From the NCBI RefSeq assembly GCF_000003605.2, contig NW_003147799.1, forward strand, positions 1-49,540: a stretch of 49,540 nucleotides of DNA, written 5' to 3'. The position numbers were made by a program, and so were the translations under genes. Positions 23,407 to 35,459 of this stretch are shown here, piece by piece. The notes under the pieces are model-generated. The model was not told the DNA's origin. It saw nothing but the letters and a program-made list of their open reading frames with translations, and did not search any database. Every line of letters begins with the position of its first letter. The first letter of the stretch is position 1. The DNA comes from Saccoglossus kowalevskii. Its lineage: Eukaryota > Hemichordata > Enteropneusta > Harrimaniidae.

Positions 23407-23538
23407 ATGAGCGGATTTAGAGGGGCCCGCGCCCCCTATTTTTAACAACCAACAGGGCTTCGCGCCATCGGCGCTCGCGAACTTGGCCTTCGGCCAACTT
23501 ATCGGCCCCCCTATTTCAGAATCCTAAATTCGCCCCTG
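23407..23538. mobile_element. Short GC-rich MITE-like element, 132 bp
   Basis: Flanked by the direct repeat CTACTA (23401-23406 and 23539-23544), a plausible target-site duplication. The ends are imperfect inverted repeats: GCGGATTTAGAGGGGCCC at the left against the reverse complement of the right end, GGGGCGAATTTAGGATTCTG. The interior is strikingly GC-rich (CGCGCCATCGGCGCTCGCG, TTGGCCTTCGGCCAA) within AT-rich DNA. It sits between duplication units 1 and 2. There is no coding capacity, so a non-autonomous DNA transposon is likely. Confidence 0.65.
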
Positions 23539-25409
23539 CTACTAGTACTGTGTGTCCAAAATGTATGTCCTCACATAATTCCCACAGGCAAACACACTAT
23601 TAGCATTATGTTTCACATTTGTACATATACCAAACTTTATGATTACACTAAGGATTTTTGTTAAATTAATATGCAATCTGCTATTGTTTGAATATTGTGA
23701 ATTCTTTGATCTATGCACAGATCTGAGCCGAGCCAGTACAGTGAGCAATATTCAGGAAAGGCGGTTTGTTTATAGCAAACAGATACATTCGGTGAGTAGT
23801 AAACTTGTCCATTCATTTAATGGAAGAGTATGTTTATCTGTGTTGTCAAGGAAACTTCTAGTCAAGCAGTTTTAACGCCGAAGTATTTGCCGTCCGAGGA
23901 CATCACCTGGCTGAAATACAAACATTGGTGTTGGAAATGGTTCGTGGCGGTTTGTTTGTAAGCAATGCAATATCTCTTAAATTTACTTAATTATATTTAA
24001 CATTATTGAGTCACATGAGATCATTAAATCCATACCTCGATAAAAGTGATAAAAGTCGACCTCATTCCCAAGACAGCCATACCAACATTGAGACGTAATT
24101 TACGTCATGGGAGCGGTGTGGGTGACATTACGTACAGTGTAAACACACCTTGTTAAAAAATTTGATTAAATTAGAAATCTTGCAAATTGTGGTCAGTTTA
24201 CAAACTACATAGAGAAAAAGTAGATTTACATGAGCAACTAATTTGTGGAATGTCCGATCTCAATTGTTTTAAAATCTATATTTTATGGCCACGCTGAAAC
24301 GTTGTCCCTATATTAGTTGCATTAGAGTACAGATTGAGAAGACTACCTGATATTATACTAGTACAATATAAATATCATTCACATACGATTTTAATTTGCA
24401 AGCAGTCGCGCACCTCCTTATGCCAAACTATCCGTCGCAAAGTATTTTGTTCTAAATGACATGTAATAACGAGTTATTCCATAATGACTTAATGAACATG
24501 TGCAGTCGAGTTGATAGGTTAGGAGCACCGCCATATTGCTATTATTTTTGTCACAAGAGGTAGTGGTTCATTGCCAACATGTAATCTCATTTAACAACTT
24601 GAGAAAACACCTATTTCTACCCCACTTAATTCTAATTTGAAATAGACAAATTACGAAAAATTAAGGTGAGAGGTGGGGGAGGGCTTATAAATAGGATAAA
24701 AGTTAAAACCGAGAGATAATATATGTTAATTTATTCATAAACAAGTCGTCGTGTGAACGATACTAGAGTGTCTTCATCGACTAGCATCGTCCAAATTAAC
24801 TGTATTGCGTAGCAGCAAATAATCACGATTGCACAATCTGGTCATGCTGCGTGTCACAATTGGTGATTATTACTCAGTAGTGATTATAATAACGTGCAAA
24901 AAATAAATTCGTTGAATTGTTATGAAATGCAAATAAAATTCAACTTAGTTCCATCGTAAGCAAATGATTCCGGTCGCTTATGAACGCTTGATGCTGTTGG
25001 GTATCCGCCATATGTTCTTTATCTTGCACGGGTTGACCTAATAGGTCAAATCGCTAATTAACTAATTAAAATGCTGGATGATGCCAACGTGTTCAAATTA
25101 CCATGGCTCATTTAAATGTGTCAATGTATTGAACGTATCGCAGAATAGATTTGCCGATGTTGTAGTACGATCTTTTGGCTTGGATTTTGATGGGAAAACG
25201 CCATGATTTTTTTTCTCAAATCAAAAAATAGTTGTTTTCAAAAGATAAACTAAGCATTTGAGAATAATTTAACAATGTTTACAGCTCACCCATTCACGCT
25301 AGTCACAATAAACACGCTCTTGAATAAAAACTTAAATATACTATTTTAGGCGTCAAGAAAGATTGAAATGTCCGAAAAATGACTGCAAAATATTTAAAAA
25401 ACAACTTTA

Positions 25410-25862
25410 AAAACTGCCGTTTAACGGCTAAGGGCGAATTGACGGCAGATCCGTTACTACACGAAACGCATTTCAAAGTGGAGGTATATTAATAACGTTT
25501 GCGTATAACTGTGCAAACACAAATCAAACGGCCCTTTTCAAGGCCACTACATCCTTCAGAATGGAACCTACCGTTATTCACATACCAAATAATTTTGCCA
25601 GACTGGGGGGGGGGGGCTAAAATCGATTTATTGGTTCCATTTTATTTTTTTAAAAACCGAAACTGCAGTTTAGCGGCTTAGGGCGAATTTACGGCAGAAC
25701 CGTTACTACACGAAACGCATTCCAAAGTGGAGGTACATTAATAACGTTTGCGTATAACTGTGCAAACACAAATCAAACGGCCCTTTTCAAGGCCACTATA
25801 TCCTTCAGAATGGAACCTACCGTTATTCACATACCAAATAATTTTGCCAGATTAGGGGGGGG
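25410..25862 (+). repeat. Local tandem duplication, period about 250 bp
   Basis: Two adjacent copies share GGCTAAGGGCGAATT/GGCTTAGGGCGAATT, CGTTACTACACGAAACGCAT, CGGCCCTTTTCAAGGCCAC and a terminal poly-G run (about 25606-25616 and 25854-25863). It lies inside the insert that separates the 5' part of unit 2 from its TRIM promoter. Unit 1 has only the GGGGGCTATAATCGG end of it (about 19090). Confidence 0.85.
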
Positions 25863-26859
25863 GGCTATAATCGGATAAATGACTTGTTGTAAAATGCTTT
25901 ACATTTGGAGGGAGGGGGCTATACTCGAGCAGGGCTTTATACTTTGACAACTACGGTAATATTAAATACCAAATTAAAAAGTTGATCACACGCATTACAA
26001 ATCTCAATCACCAGCGACCTTAAAACCAATTGACATTTTATTTGACTAAACAATCAAACGTAATTCTCCACCGTTTACGCCGATTGGTTGACAGTGCTAA
26101 GGTTGCTATTCAACTATAATAATTATATACAAATAGTGTCGCTATAAACAAATCAGAATCGTTATTCCAGTTACCACGTCTTCGGCATCGCTCAAAATAA
26201 TAAGGTAAGTGCAATTCTTCGTTGTGAAGCTAAACTTGAAATCTGTTTTACATTCAAGTTTTTACATGTAGACGCTTCGGAAATCTTGCCGTCTTTTAGT
26301 AAGACGGACATGGTCAATTTTTGTTGCATTTCATTTCTGTCATTTAAACTCACTTAGTTTGAAGCTAAGAAACACAATGTATAAAAGTCGACCCACTTTA
26401 ATGATTGTGTGCTTGTAAGTCGTGTGATCGTAAACGTTTTATTGGCTGCGTTGGTACTGGATTTTTTTTCTGAATTATACATAATTTATGTTCTTTATTA
26501 ATGACTCAAGCTCTAAATAAACCTTCATAACAGCGTGAATATATGATTTGAAGATATTAGTTATGACATGCTGAATAATCACATACTGTAATCATTCTTT
26601 TGTTAGAACTATGTCATTTCAGAATATATTTCGCACTGCCACTTTGTTAATAATTTTGAAATGCACGTTGAGCCAAGTGGCCCTGTATGGAAATGGACGA
26701 TCATGCCATTGTTATATAATGAATTTTCTGAACTCAACGTCCGCCCACAATGCATACTGTGACAGCTTGTATGTAATATGGGGCTAGGTCAGCGATATCG
26801 CCAGGAAGACAAACGTCATCTAAACTAACTTATCCTGACGCACTTGTCATCCATTGGTG

Positions 26860-27900
26860 ATGGGTACCATGGTGTCATGTGCTGTAGGAAAGATGAACCA
26901 ATTTAAATTACAACAACACATATCTATTCAGTTCTCAGTGTCAATGTCCGGCTTTCGTACATTCGATTTTCCGAAGATTCTGCCTTGCTATCACTCTGTT
27001 TGCCACCGTTGCGTACAAGGTAAACAGGGAACAATCTGCTGGTTTGGAACTCTCATTGAACAATCATCGGCTAGAAAACGTTTGGAATCGTCACGAGAAT
27101 GCGGGGTGTGCTCTGGCAACATACAGTGTTTTGCACAAATTGTCGTAGAGCGCTCTGCGGTGACTGTTAAGACGTACATAAAAACATACCGATAACCAGG
27201 GCACATGAATAATTGATGTCTGTAGAAGAGTATCGTACAACCATCCTCAAAGAATCCCCTCTCATGAAGTCGAGTTCTATTATGTGTCACCGCCATTCTA
27301 ATAAAAATCTAAAGCTGTACTGTAGAGATTGTGATAATCCAATATGCGATACATTAGTAGATAAGAATCACACGGGGCCTAATCACACTCGTCAAAAGAT
27401 TGGCGATGCAAGGGCCAGAAAGGAAGCTGAAATTGATTTGAAAATAAAAGGAGCAACTAATTTGAAAACAAGATTTGATAGGAATAATGGAAGATTTGAA
27501 TGAAGAAAGTAAACGTCTTGAGCTAAAGGTGAACAACACAATGAAACAGTCGTGCCAATTCTCTACAAGCAGAATGCAAACAACTTATAAAGGATCTAAA
27601 AAAGATGAATCTAGTTTTTTTGGGGGGAAATATCAATGAATTTCGGTAAAAAGAGCAAAGCAGGATTGTGTGAAGGCATGGAAAAGCGCAAAGTGCATCA
27701 ATGCTGCAGAAATGTTGCAGCAGGATGATCAAGGTGCTGGCTTCTTGTATATAGTTAAGCAAGTAATACAGGAATTTAAAGACACAATTGGGAAAGATTA
27801 CAGCGCAACTGCGATTAACGATTTCAGATTTATTCATAATAACACGAATATATCTCAAAGCATAACAGCAGACACACTAGGAAGACTTGTCATATATTAA
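26860..27900 (+). pseudogene. TRIM pseudogene (duplicate of the 20094 gene)
   Basis: Collinear with the intact TRIM gene but broken several ways. The splice acceptor before the ATG reads CCATTG instead of CCATAG. In the RING, the first zinc pair is damaged by a small deletion, and the last C-x-x-C pair plus the following linker (NCPLC region) is deleted. B-box 1 is partly deleted. Frame changes occur near 27160-27200, 27480-27530 and 27600-27650, so the homologous protein is spread over three frames. B-box 2 (27280-27400, with CHRH...CRDCDNPICD) has lost one Cys (DTCVD changed to DTLVD). The C-terminal 60 residues and stop codon are still near-identical to the functional copy. The 5' exon and donor (26205) remain intact, so transcription is possible, but a working ligase is not. 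Confidence 0.92.
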
Positions 27901-28658
27901 GTAATTGCATTCTTGTTATTACGCAATTAAGTAAGTTTGAATAAAAAAAAATATTATTGGTATAGATTGACATTCACATATAAACATTTGTGGGCAAAGA
28001 CAAGCTTTTTGTTACTTTAAAAAAATAAATTCTATAAAATTAGCCAATTGGTTTGTATGACCCGATGTCGGGACTCATGTAGTTGATGACTTATCATCTT
28101 TTCCATATGGCAAATTATTCCAAATCAAATACCAAATTCCAATTCTCCTTTCCGATAGAAGCCACTTCAACATTCTATTCGTCTTTTTTGTCATCCAATT
28201 TACCATTATAAAAATTATATTGTATTTGAGTTTTATGTTTGGCAGTTTGACGACCCCAGAAATAAATATAATTCAAATTGTACTCGGAACCTTCTATATA
28301 TAAGAAATGTACATTACTTAAACCAAAAACATGCACAAATGATGTGATCAAAAGCACGAGTTTGGTCTGTAATAATCACAATTTAATTCTAAGTTTGGTG
28401 AGATTTTGTAAAAGTCTCCGCTATGTGGAATCAAAGTTAAAATATTACTGTTATATCGTGTTCACTTCTGCAGCCGCCACTGACCAATATTTGTTTCCTA
28501 GTAACACTAACAATGTATGACATGATTCTATTAGTGCTGAATGTTATGAATGAGATGTCGATAAATGTCTTCCAAAAGAAGCAACATATTATGCTTGGAT
28601 AACCATTTGCTTAGAGCAGCTTGATTGCCCGAAGCAACACTGAATGGATTGTTGTATA

Positions 28659-29324
28659 TGTCGTGAATTTGTTTTCGCGTATCTGTTGACCGACTTAATT
28701 AGTTGATTACGAGCGAATTGCTGTGTTATGTCTGTCATCGTTTAGGTCTATTTGAAGTTTTGGACGGAACTTGGCTCAGTGATTTGGAACTAATTACCAG
28801 ATAACCGTCGCGATTCTGACAGTTTATGTTCATAGTTATTAATGTAGTGAACGATTAATCAAAAGATATGACGTATTCAGTACTTAGTGTGATTGGCTTT
28901 ATGATTGAAGGTTACGCCCTAGAGTCTTTTACTGTTTTGTAATTGGTTAGAGTTTTGAAAATGAATAAAGAGAGTTTGAGTTGGTCTTGGGGAACACAGC
29001 ACGATAGACGCAGAAGAGAGAACAGTCCTGCAGTCGAGAGTCCAGTCCAGGGGCGAGCCTTGAGGCAGCCCAGTCTTGGGCGAGTCTTGGTTCAGCCTTG
29101 TGAGAGTCTTGGGGACTTTTCCCCAGGGCGCTGTGTCTTATAGAGTGCTCCAAACGATCGACTAAGACGAGAGCTGAAACGTATTTCGTTGTGTGTGTCT
29201 TATTTGACTGTAAAGTTAAAGTGACTTTCCCGATCCCGTACCTCAAGGGGACGAGATATAGAGACGAGACGAGTTTCCCCCCTGGCAAGTGTGGAGAACC
29301 CCGAGAGAAGATATTTCCCCCTGA
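28659..29324 (+). mobile_element. Solo-LTR-like insertion, about 666 bp
   Basis: Absent from the matching position of unit 1 (about 21955), so it inserted after the duplication. It begins TGTCGTGAATTTG and ends near CCCCCTGA, with TATA immediately on both sides as a possible short target duplication. The interior has CTTGG-rich direct repeats (29040-29120) and ends with the CCCTGGCAAGTGTGG block. An inverted partial copy lies at 38708-39143. There are no internal coding genes, which fits a solo LTR of a retrotransposon. The terminal CA typical of LTRs is not clear, so the class is uncertain. Confidence 0.6.
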
Positions 29325-30486
29325 TATATATTACGCAGTTAGATGCTAAGTTTTTGCTACTAGATAACCATACATGCCGTTAATTTAGACCGTTAACTTG
29401 AAATGATATACTAGTATATGATTGTAAAACCTGTTTATGTTTTAAAGAGGTCTGCAAGTGTTGTCGTTAATGCATTGCTGTAAAAAAGCACGCGACAGTC
29501 TCGAATAGCACGTCATTAACTGTTGGAAGGCTTCCAACCGCCTATCACCATCGCTACAAAATCACACCACTAAAAACTCCAAATAGTGGGCAGGTGTGCT
29601 TTTAGCTCGTCGTTTTGTCGCAAGTACCAATGTCTGTTCTGAAAACCTTGATTTGCAGGTCGTTAAACTACAGGGTGGTTGCTTTGAATGAATAGGAAGA
29701 CGGGGAATAGTAGGTTGGTGTTATGAACTGTTACTAGAAAACATTACAGAATTTTAGTCTCTATGTTGTTGAATAATGTAGGATGTGTTGGATATACCCA
29801 GCCAGAAAATGCAATTTCCATAACCCGTATGTGTTTGAATAGTTCTTGGTTTGTGTTATTATGTGTGTAGTAGTGTAGTATAATGTTTTGTAATTGTATA
29901 CAATTGATTGCAGTCATACTTAAATAAACAGATTGTAGTTTAGAAAAACAATCAAACCATGCTCGTGTACTTTTAATATTCCTTTGGAATCCATGTATGC
30001 AGACGTAGAGGGCGTGTACTCCAGGAGTTTCTATAGTGGATACGTTATAGGAATTTATCTATCACTCTTCACTTATTTGTGCTATATTTTTACAAATATC
30101 ATATCGAATAACAACTGTCCTTACATCATTTATTCCAATTCTAGTTTAACTGATCAGTCCACAGATTAAAATATTCAGACCTAATTGAAATTATAACAAT
30201 ACGTCCCAACAAAACAATTTTGTTCTAAAATAATAGCATTTTCTTCGGGAGTACTAATAGTTGGAAGTGCTGTTTGTGTTACAAACACACTCGTCGTACA
30301 TTCTGCATATAATAACACTAGTGATCACATGCATACCGCGCATATTTCATATATTTTGTTTGACATCGTATACAGTCAAACTTGATTTCACTATGCGTGC
30401 TAAGGTTGTTCTCAGATACAACCCGATAAAAAACAAATTGCAGTAATTTTACTTCACGCTGTTTATTTTCAGAATCATTATTCATT

Positions 30487-31189
30487 CGCTCTATCAAATG
30501 TGTTGAAAATATGTTGAAAAGTCACGTTTTTGTGATTCGGAAACACTCTAAGGCTTGTAATAAATATGAAATCCAACGATATTTGTTTCCAGGTTGACGT
30601 CAACAGACGCTCATGATTACCGCAAATATAGTGGTAATCACTGACGTCCAACTAAGAGAAACATCGTGGTACTGTATTTATTTTGTATTGTAGAGGCTCG
30701 AGATCATCCTTATTAAATAAAATAACAATATTCTAAGTTTGCATAAACACACGTTCAGATAATAACATGTTGTTTTACTTTATCATAGCAACGCGTTTAT
30801 AACAAATTATCCAGTTCCTGTGTTTCTTTATTTACTCTTCTGACGTTCTAGCCCCACACATAGGTATTCGATACAAAATATGTATAGTGGAATGTTCATG
30901 GCCAATAAATTAAATCAGGTCATACGAATCGCAGGATAAATACATTATTTCTCGATGACATTTGAAACTATTGAAATATAGGATTCACCACTACACCATA
31001 TCAAATTTATAATACTGAATTTTATCTTTGCATATTATTCAAGTAGTATAATAGCGTTGAAGTCATACAGCCACTAAATACTACAATGAGTTGGACATGC
31101 CAGTCTGTCGCAGTAGATAAAACATCAAAACTGGCATTGTAGATTGGGAATAAAATCAAACTGATCCCAAACCTATGTTTTATTTGCAG
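30487..31189. other. Upstream region/5' intron of TRIM-NHL gene
   Basis: AT-rich. It ends with the acceptor TTTGCAG (31183-31189), 10 bp before the ATG, the same layout as in the 20094 gene. The 5' exon that would splice here is not identified with confidence. Confidence 0.4.
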
Positions 31190-31199
31190 TTCTTTGAAT

Positions 31200-33599
31200 A
31201 TGGCGACAGAAATTGTGGCATTCCTGTTATGCTCAAAATGTGGCTATCAGTTCAGCATTCCAAAATGTCTACCCTGCTCTCATACATTCTGTGAAGGGTG
31301 TATAATCAACGATACGAGTACAACTAACGACAGTGTCACGTGCAGTACATGTTCCCGAAAGCATTGGCTACCACGTAGAGGTGTTGCGGATTTCCCCGAC
31401 AATATTCTTATCATGGATTTGATGGACTTCTATCACACACAAGCTGGACCTGAATTCATTTGTCGTAGTTGTAAAAACGAGAAATCGCAGCAATATTGTA
31501 AAACGTGTTTGTTGTTATTTTGTAGTAGCTGTGCTGACGTCCATGACAAAATACCAGTTACCAGTGGGCATACATCCGTTACATTACAAGAATTTCGTCA
31601 GAGTGAATATCTTAAATCACCTTTCGATAGAAAGATGCCATGTCCTAATCATTTCGGCAACGAAATCAAATTTTACTGCAAAGAGTGTGACATACCTATA
31701 TGTCAGGAATGTACTGAATCCGATCATTGTGGGTCGCAACACTCTCAAGATTCCATCAAAAAATTTGTCAGCGAAAAGAAAGCTGATCTCCAAAAAGCAT
31801 ACGTAAAGGGACGTGAACTTAACTTACAGTTACAGTCTATGGAATCGATTGTGGATACGGAAAAGAAAATCAACGACAGCCTATCAAAAACAATGAACGA
31901 AACAGTTGGGGAGTACGCTAGAGTTAACGTTAACCAGCTAGAACGCATAGTTGGAGACATAAATAAGGAAAAATCAGTTTTGTTGAAACAAGTGGTTGAT
32001 TCCCATAACAAGAAAAGAAACAAAATTGATAAGATGATTTCAAGTATTAAAACGGGGCAAAATAAGATTGAAAAGTTTATCGAAGGTGCACACAGCCTGA
32101 AAAAGCTAGAAAATGATATTGGCTTCTTGTGTTTAGTGAAAAATGAATTGTCTGAGGCAAACACAATTTTGAAGCAGGATTTCCACAGCGAAAAAGTTGG
32201 CATGTTGGAGTTTGTCGAAAATCGGGAACGTTTTCGATTTCCCGAGACGACGACCCTTGGTTACATTGCAGCATCGGAGCCCATAAGCAAACAAGGTAAT
32301 ACAGACTTTTAAAACATTCTAACCTAAGTTTATTTCAGACGAAAACTAATTGTATTATTTTAATTTCTTGCATTTCATTTCAAATGCCTTAATGAACCCC
32401 CAGCACGGCCGCCGGACCCTGTAAAACGTTTACATAATTTGACATACTTTAATACAAAAAAATAGTTTATTTGATCCGGTGGTATTAACATTTTCAAGTG
32501 CCCTTCCTAGTATATGTTGACCGTTATAGCTACGCTTGTGTTGAGCCAAGCTGTATTGCATCAAAGTCTCTTAATAACATTCACTGCTTCTAACATTATT
32601 ATTATAACTCTTTTTTATAGAAATGCATGTGCTCTGTTAAAACACATACTAATGGGCGTTGCACACTACAATATCATTACAATTTATCAATTTGTTTTAT
32701 AGTATCCAACCCAGGAAATATAATTTCCCCAACTCTCAGCATACTGCACAAATATGGAGTGAAAGGAACTACCGACAGAGAATTCGACGGCCCCGCTGGT
32801 ATCACAACCACTTCCAGAGATGACATCATTGTTGCTGACAGCAATAATAAACGACTACAAGTACTGAATCGGAATGGTAGATTTCTGCATCAACTTACAA
32901 CAGACACATTTCCAGGTTTTTCTCCAACCCATATGACAATGCTTTCAGATAATCAGCGACTCGCTGTAACTGACCGACTAAATAAGTGCGTGCATGTGTT
33001 TGATGTGTACAATCAAATACACACTAAAACATTTGGTACTCGTGAACTCATTGGACCACATGATATCACATGTAGCGCTACGACTGGTTGAGGTGTACAT
33101 AGTAGATGAAAAAGAGCCCAACGTTACGGTCGGCGATGGAGACTACCGAATAATAAAGTATGACAAAAATCTAAATTTTCAGCATCGTATGATCATTCCT
33201 CGTCTAGGAAATTGTAATTCAACATCCGTGTCCGTGTTATCTGACACGAGACTGGTGATACTCCAGTCAGACAGGGGAATGCTTACAGTGATGAATTCAG
33301 TTGATAACGCGAGCAAAACTAAAAGAACGTGTGATGATTCTGCTTACACCATTAACGCTAGTGTATGTGTAGACCCTTATGACAATATCATCATTGCAGG
33401 CTGGGGTCGTATTCAAATGTTCACACCAGAATTGAAATTGACATTCTCTATCAACGAAAGAGACCGATGCAGTGACATCCTCGGTATTAGCGTGTTCCGT
33501 TGTAACCCGTATCGCGTCGCCATTGCGGATGGCAACAATCACTGCATAAAAGTATACGGACTGATGGAATCCAAGGAAAATGCCAATGCAGTGAATTAA
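31200..33599 (+). CDS. TRIM-NHL protein, two exons, with one frameshift
   Basis: A probable E3 ubiquitin ligase or RNA/protein-binding regulator of the TRIM2/3/32/71 architecture. Exon 1 is 31200-32295 (365 codons plus 1 nt; donor CAAG|GTAATA). Exon 2 starts at 32703 after TTTTATAG in matching phase. The RING uses C11, C14, C26, H28, C31, C34, C48 and C51. B-box 1 uses C88, C91, C100, C103, C108, C111 and H124. B-box 2 uses C148, H151, C160, C163, C168, C171, H176 and H181. The coiled coil is about 190-300. Exon 2 encodes five to six NHL-type beta-propeller blades (for example FDGPAGITTTSRDDIIVADS and NRLQVL-like strands, ending VAIADGNNHCIKVYG). At about 33088 one extra T makes a TGA (33089-33091). 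Removing one base restores an uninterrupted frame to the TAA at 33597-33599. It is either a recent pseudogene, an allele, or an assembly error. Confidence 0.85.
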
Positions 33600-33619
33600 T
33601 GTGTAGCGTTCCTCAAAAA

Positions 33620-35340
33620 CCACATAAAGTTTTCATTGCTCAACTTGTAATTTGATTATACTACATGGACATTGAGAGAAATAACTTTCACAAGAAACAT
33701 TGTCAGTTTTAAATATTAGGTGTTACCAAGTATTATTGTGTTACATCGGGTAAGATGCTCATAAACAGATAACCAGACTTTTAAATGTATTATTGCGATA
33801 TTATGTATCCGGTTTGACATGTCATAAACGACAAAAACTGCAATTCGAATCATAGATTCACCCAGGTATTCATATATATTCATATCTGAAACATACCTAA
33901 CTATATCACGTGCATATTCGAAATTGAGGTAGTGTCTCTTATCAATGTTTTGCACTGGTGTGGTATTTTTAAATTTGTTTAATACTCATTGTTTATTATA
34001 GAATATACTGAATCAATACATATAATCAGACACTACCTTACATTGTAATGACTGATTAGGTATTTGTATTTTGTTATTGTTGGTTATCCGGTATTATTTA
34101 TATGGAATGATATGCTATATACTGGTTTTCGACTTTAACCGGTTCCACACAGTGATGTCCCTTGCTATATGGTGAGCAGCTCTTTTAGGGACAATCATTG
34201 TAGCTTGGTGGCGAATGCAATTCGAATCATATTCGAATGCGTCTTCAGTGGTAACACACTTGCATTGGGAGTTCCAATGTATATATTTTTTATCATAGCG
34301 GTGTTAGATACTGTCACTTGAATGCGTTTCAAAACAACTTCTTTGTTATAAGCACAAAGCTATTTTGGAGAATTCACATATCAAATATTAAATTATTAAT
34401 TTCAGAATGAAAAAAAAAACCAACAACTCAAAAATCATGAATCAGATAGGTAAATGCCTTGACAGATTACAATACAATCATTCATTTTATCCAACCAACT
34501 ATTTGGATAAAATTATTATGTTACAACTATTATGTTACACTTGCCACACATTTTCAATAGAGGGCGCATGTCGAAAAAAACGAATACAAGGCCTGTTTCT
34601 TCAATAATCAGACATATTATTAATCACTTATATTGTTTAGCTCGTAGACAAAAAAAATTGTGTTCAATACAGTCCACACTGCGCGATTTAAACTGCGCGA
34701 TGTAAAAGGCCTATCTGATTTCAAAAACATTATCTCTCCATTGAAACTAAACCAGTAGGATACTTGCAATGAAGTACCTCGTGTTCGACTGACTAGTATA
34801 TGTCATATGATAGAAAGTTTAATTGCCAGCTCGTTTTACTATTACGCACAATCTGTAACCTGTTGCATTATGGGTAATTGGTCATTGGTCATTATTTGCA
34901 TCCAAGAACTCTATCCTCTAGACAATCGTTGCGGCAAGTTTTTCGGTTACTATTACATAAATAATTCGCTACGTATTAATGCTTTCTATGACACACTTGT
35001 TGTGAACAGAAAGGGCGACATCTACGACATATACAAATCATCGAGTTCATGTTAAAATTGTAAACAAAGTTGACAATCACTTAATGTACCCAGATAAATC
35101 GTGTTTCTGTATACAATGTCTTTGTGAACTTTTCTGACATCGACCTAAGGGTAGACGATTTAAACGTTGTGTAATTTTGTTATGGTATGGCAATATGTTT
35201 GTGGGGGATATCCATTCGCTTTATCGTTCTTTATATATAATATTTGACTTTTTATAGAATAAAGTACGTCATGTTTAATTATATCACATTTATTGACAAT
35301 ATATTTCTTTGAATCATTGCATATTCATCTGTTTTCTCAT
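33620..35340. other. Intergenic, no gene seen
   Basis: AT-rich sequence following the TRIM-NHL gene. The frame at 34807-35055 lacks domains and splice support. Confidence 0.5.
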
Positions 35341-35345
35341 TTCAT

Positions 35346-35450
35346 TATTTTATTTTATTTTATTTTATTTTATTTTATTTTATTTTATTTTATTTTACTT
35401 TATTTTATTTTATTTTATTTTATTTTATTTTATTTTATTTTATTTTATTT
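35346..35450. repeat. (TTTTA)n microsatellite, about 21 copies
   Basis: Uninterrupted pentanucleotide repeat except for a single C near 35398. The open frame across it is an artefact of its period. Confidence 0.98.
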
Positions 35451-35459
35451 AGCATATCC

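Larger units (their letters stand above)
23560..30486 (+). repeat. Tandem segmental duplication, unit 2 (with TRIM pseudogene)
   Basis: A second copy of the 18140-23165 module. It is longer because of inserts at about 24520-25855 (containing a local tandem duplication), about 26550-26810, and an LTR-like insertion at 28659-29324. Otherwise it is collinear and highly similar to unit 1, including the terminal TTTCATATATTTTGTTTGAC block near 30345. Confidence 0.9.

Noticed and set aside
28943-29288. Open frames on both strands in the LTR-like repeat
   Set aside because: They arise from GC-richer CTTGG-repeated LTR sequence and are not kept open in the inverted copy at 38.7 kb.
22938-30446. Frames MEVLFVLQTHSSYILHIITL... 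present in both duplication units
   Set aside because: The identity follows from the recent duplication. The frames end differently after an indel and have no domain or splice support.
34807-35055. 82-codon frame after the TRIM-NHL gene
   Set aside because: No recognisable domain, no paralogue in the window and no splice or polyadenylation context.
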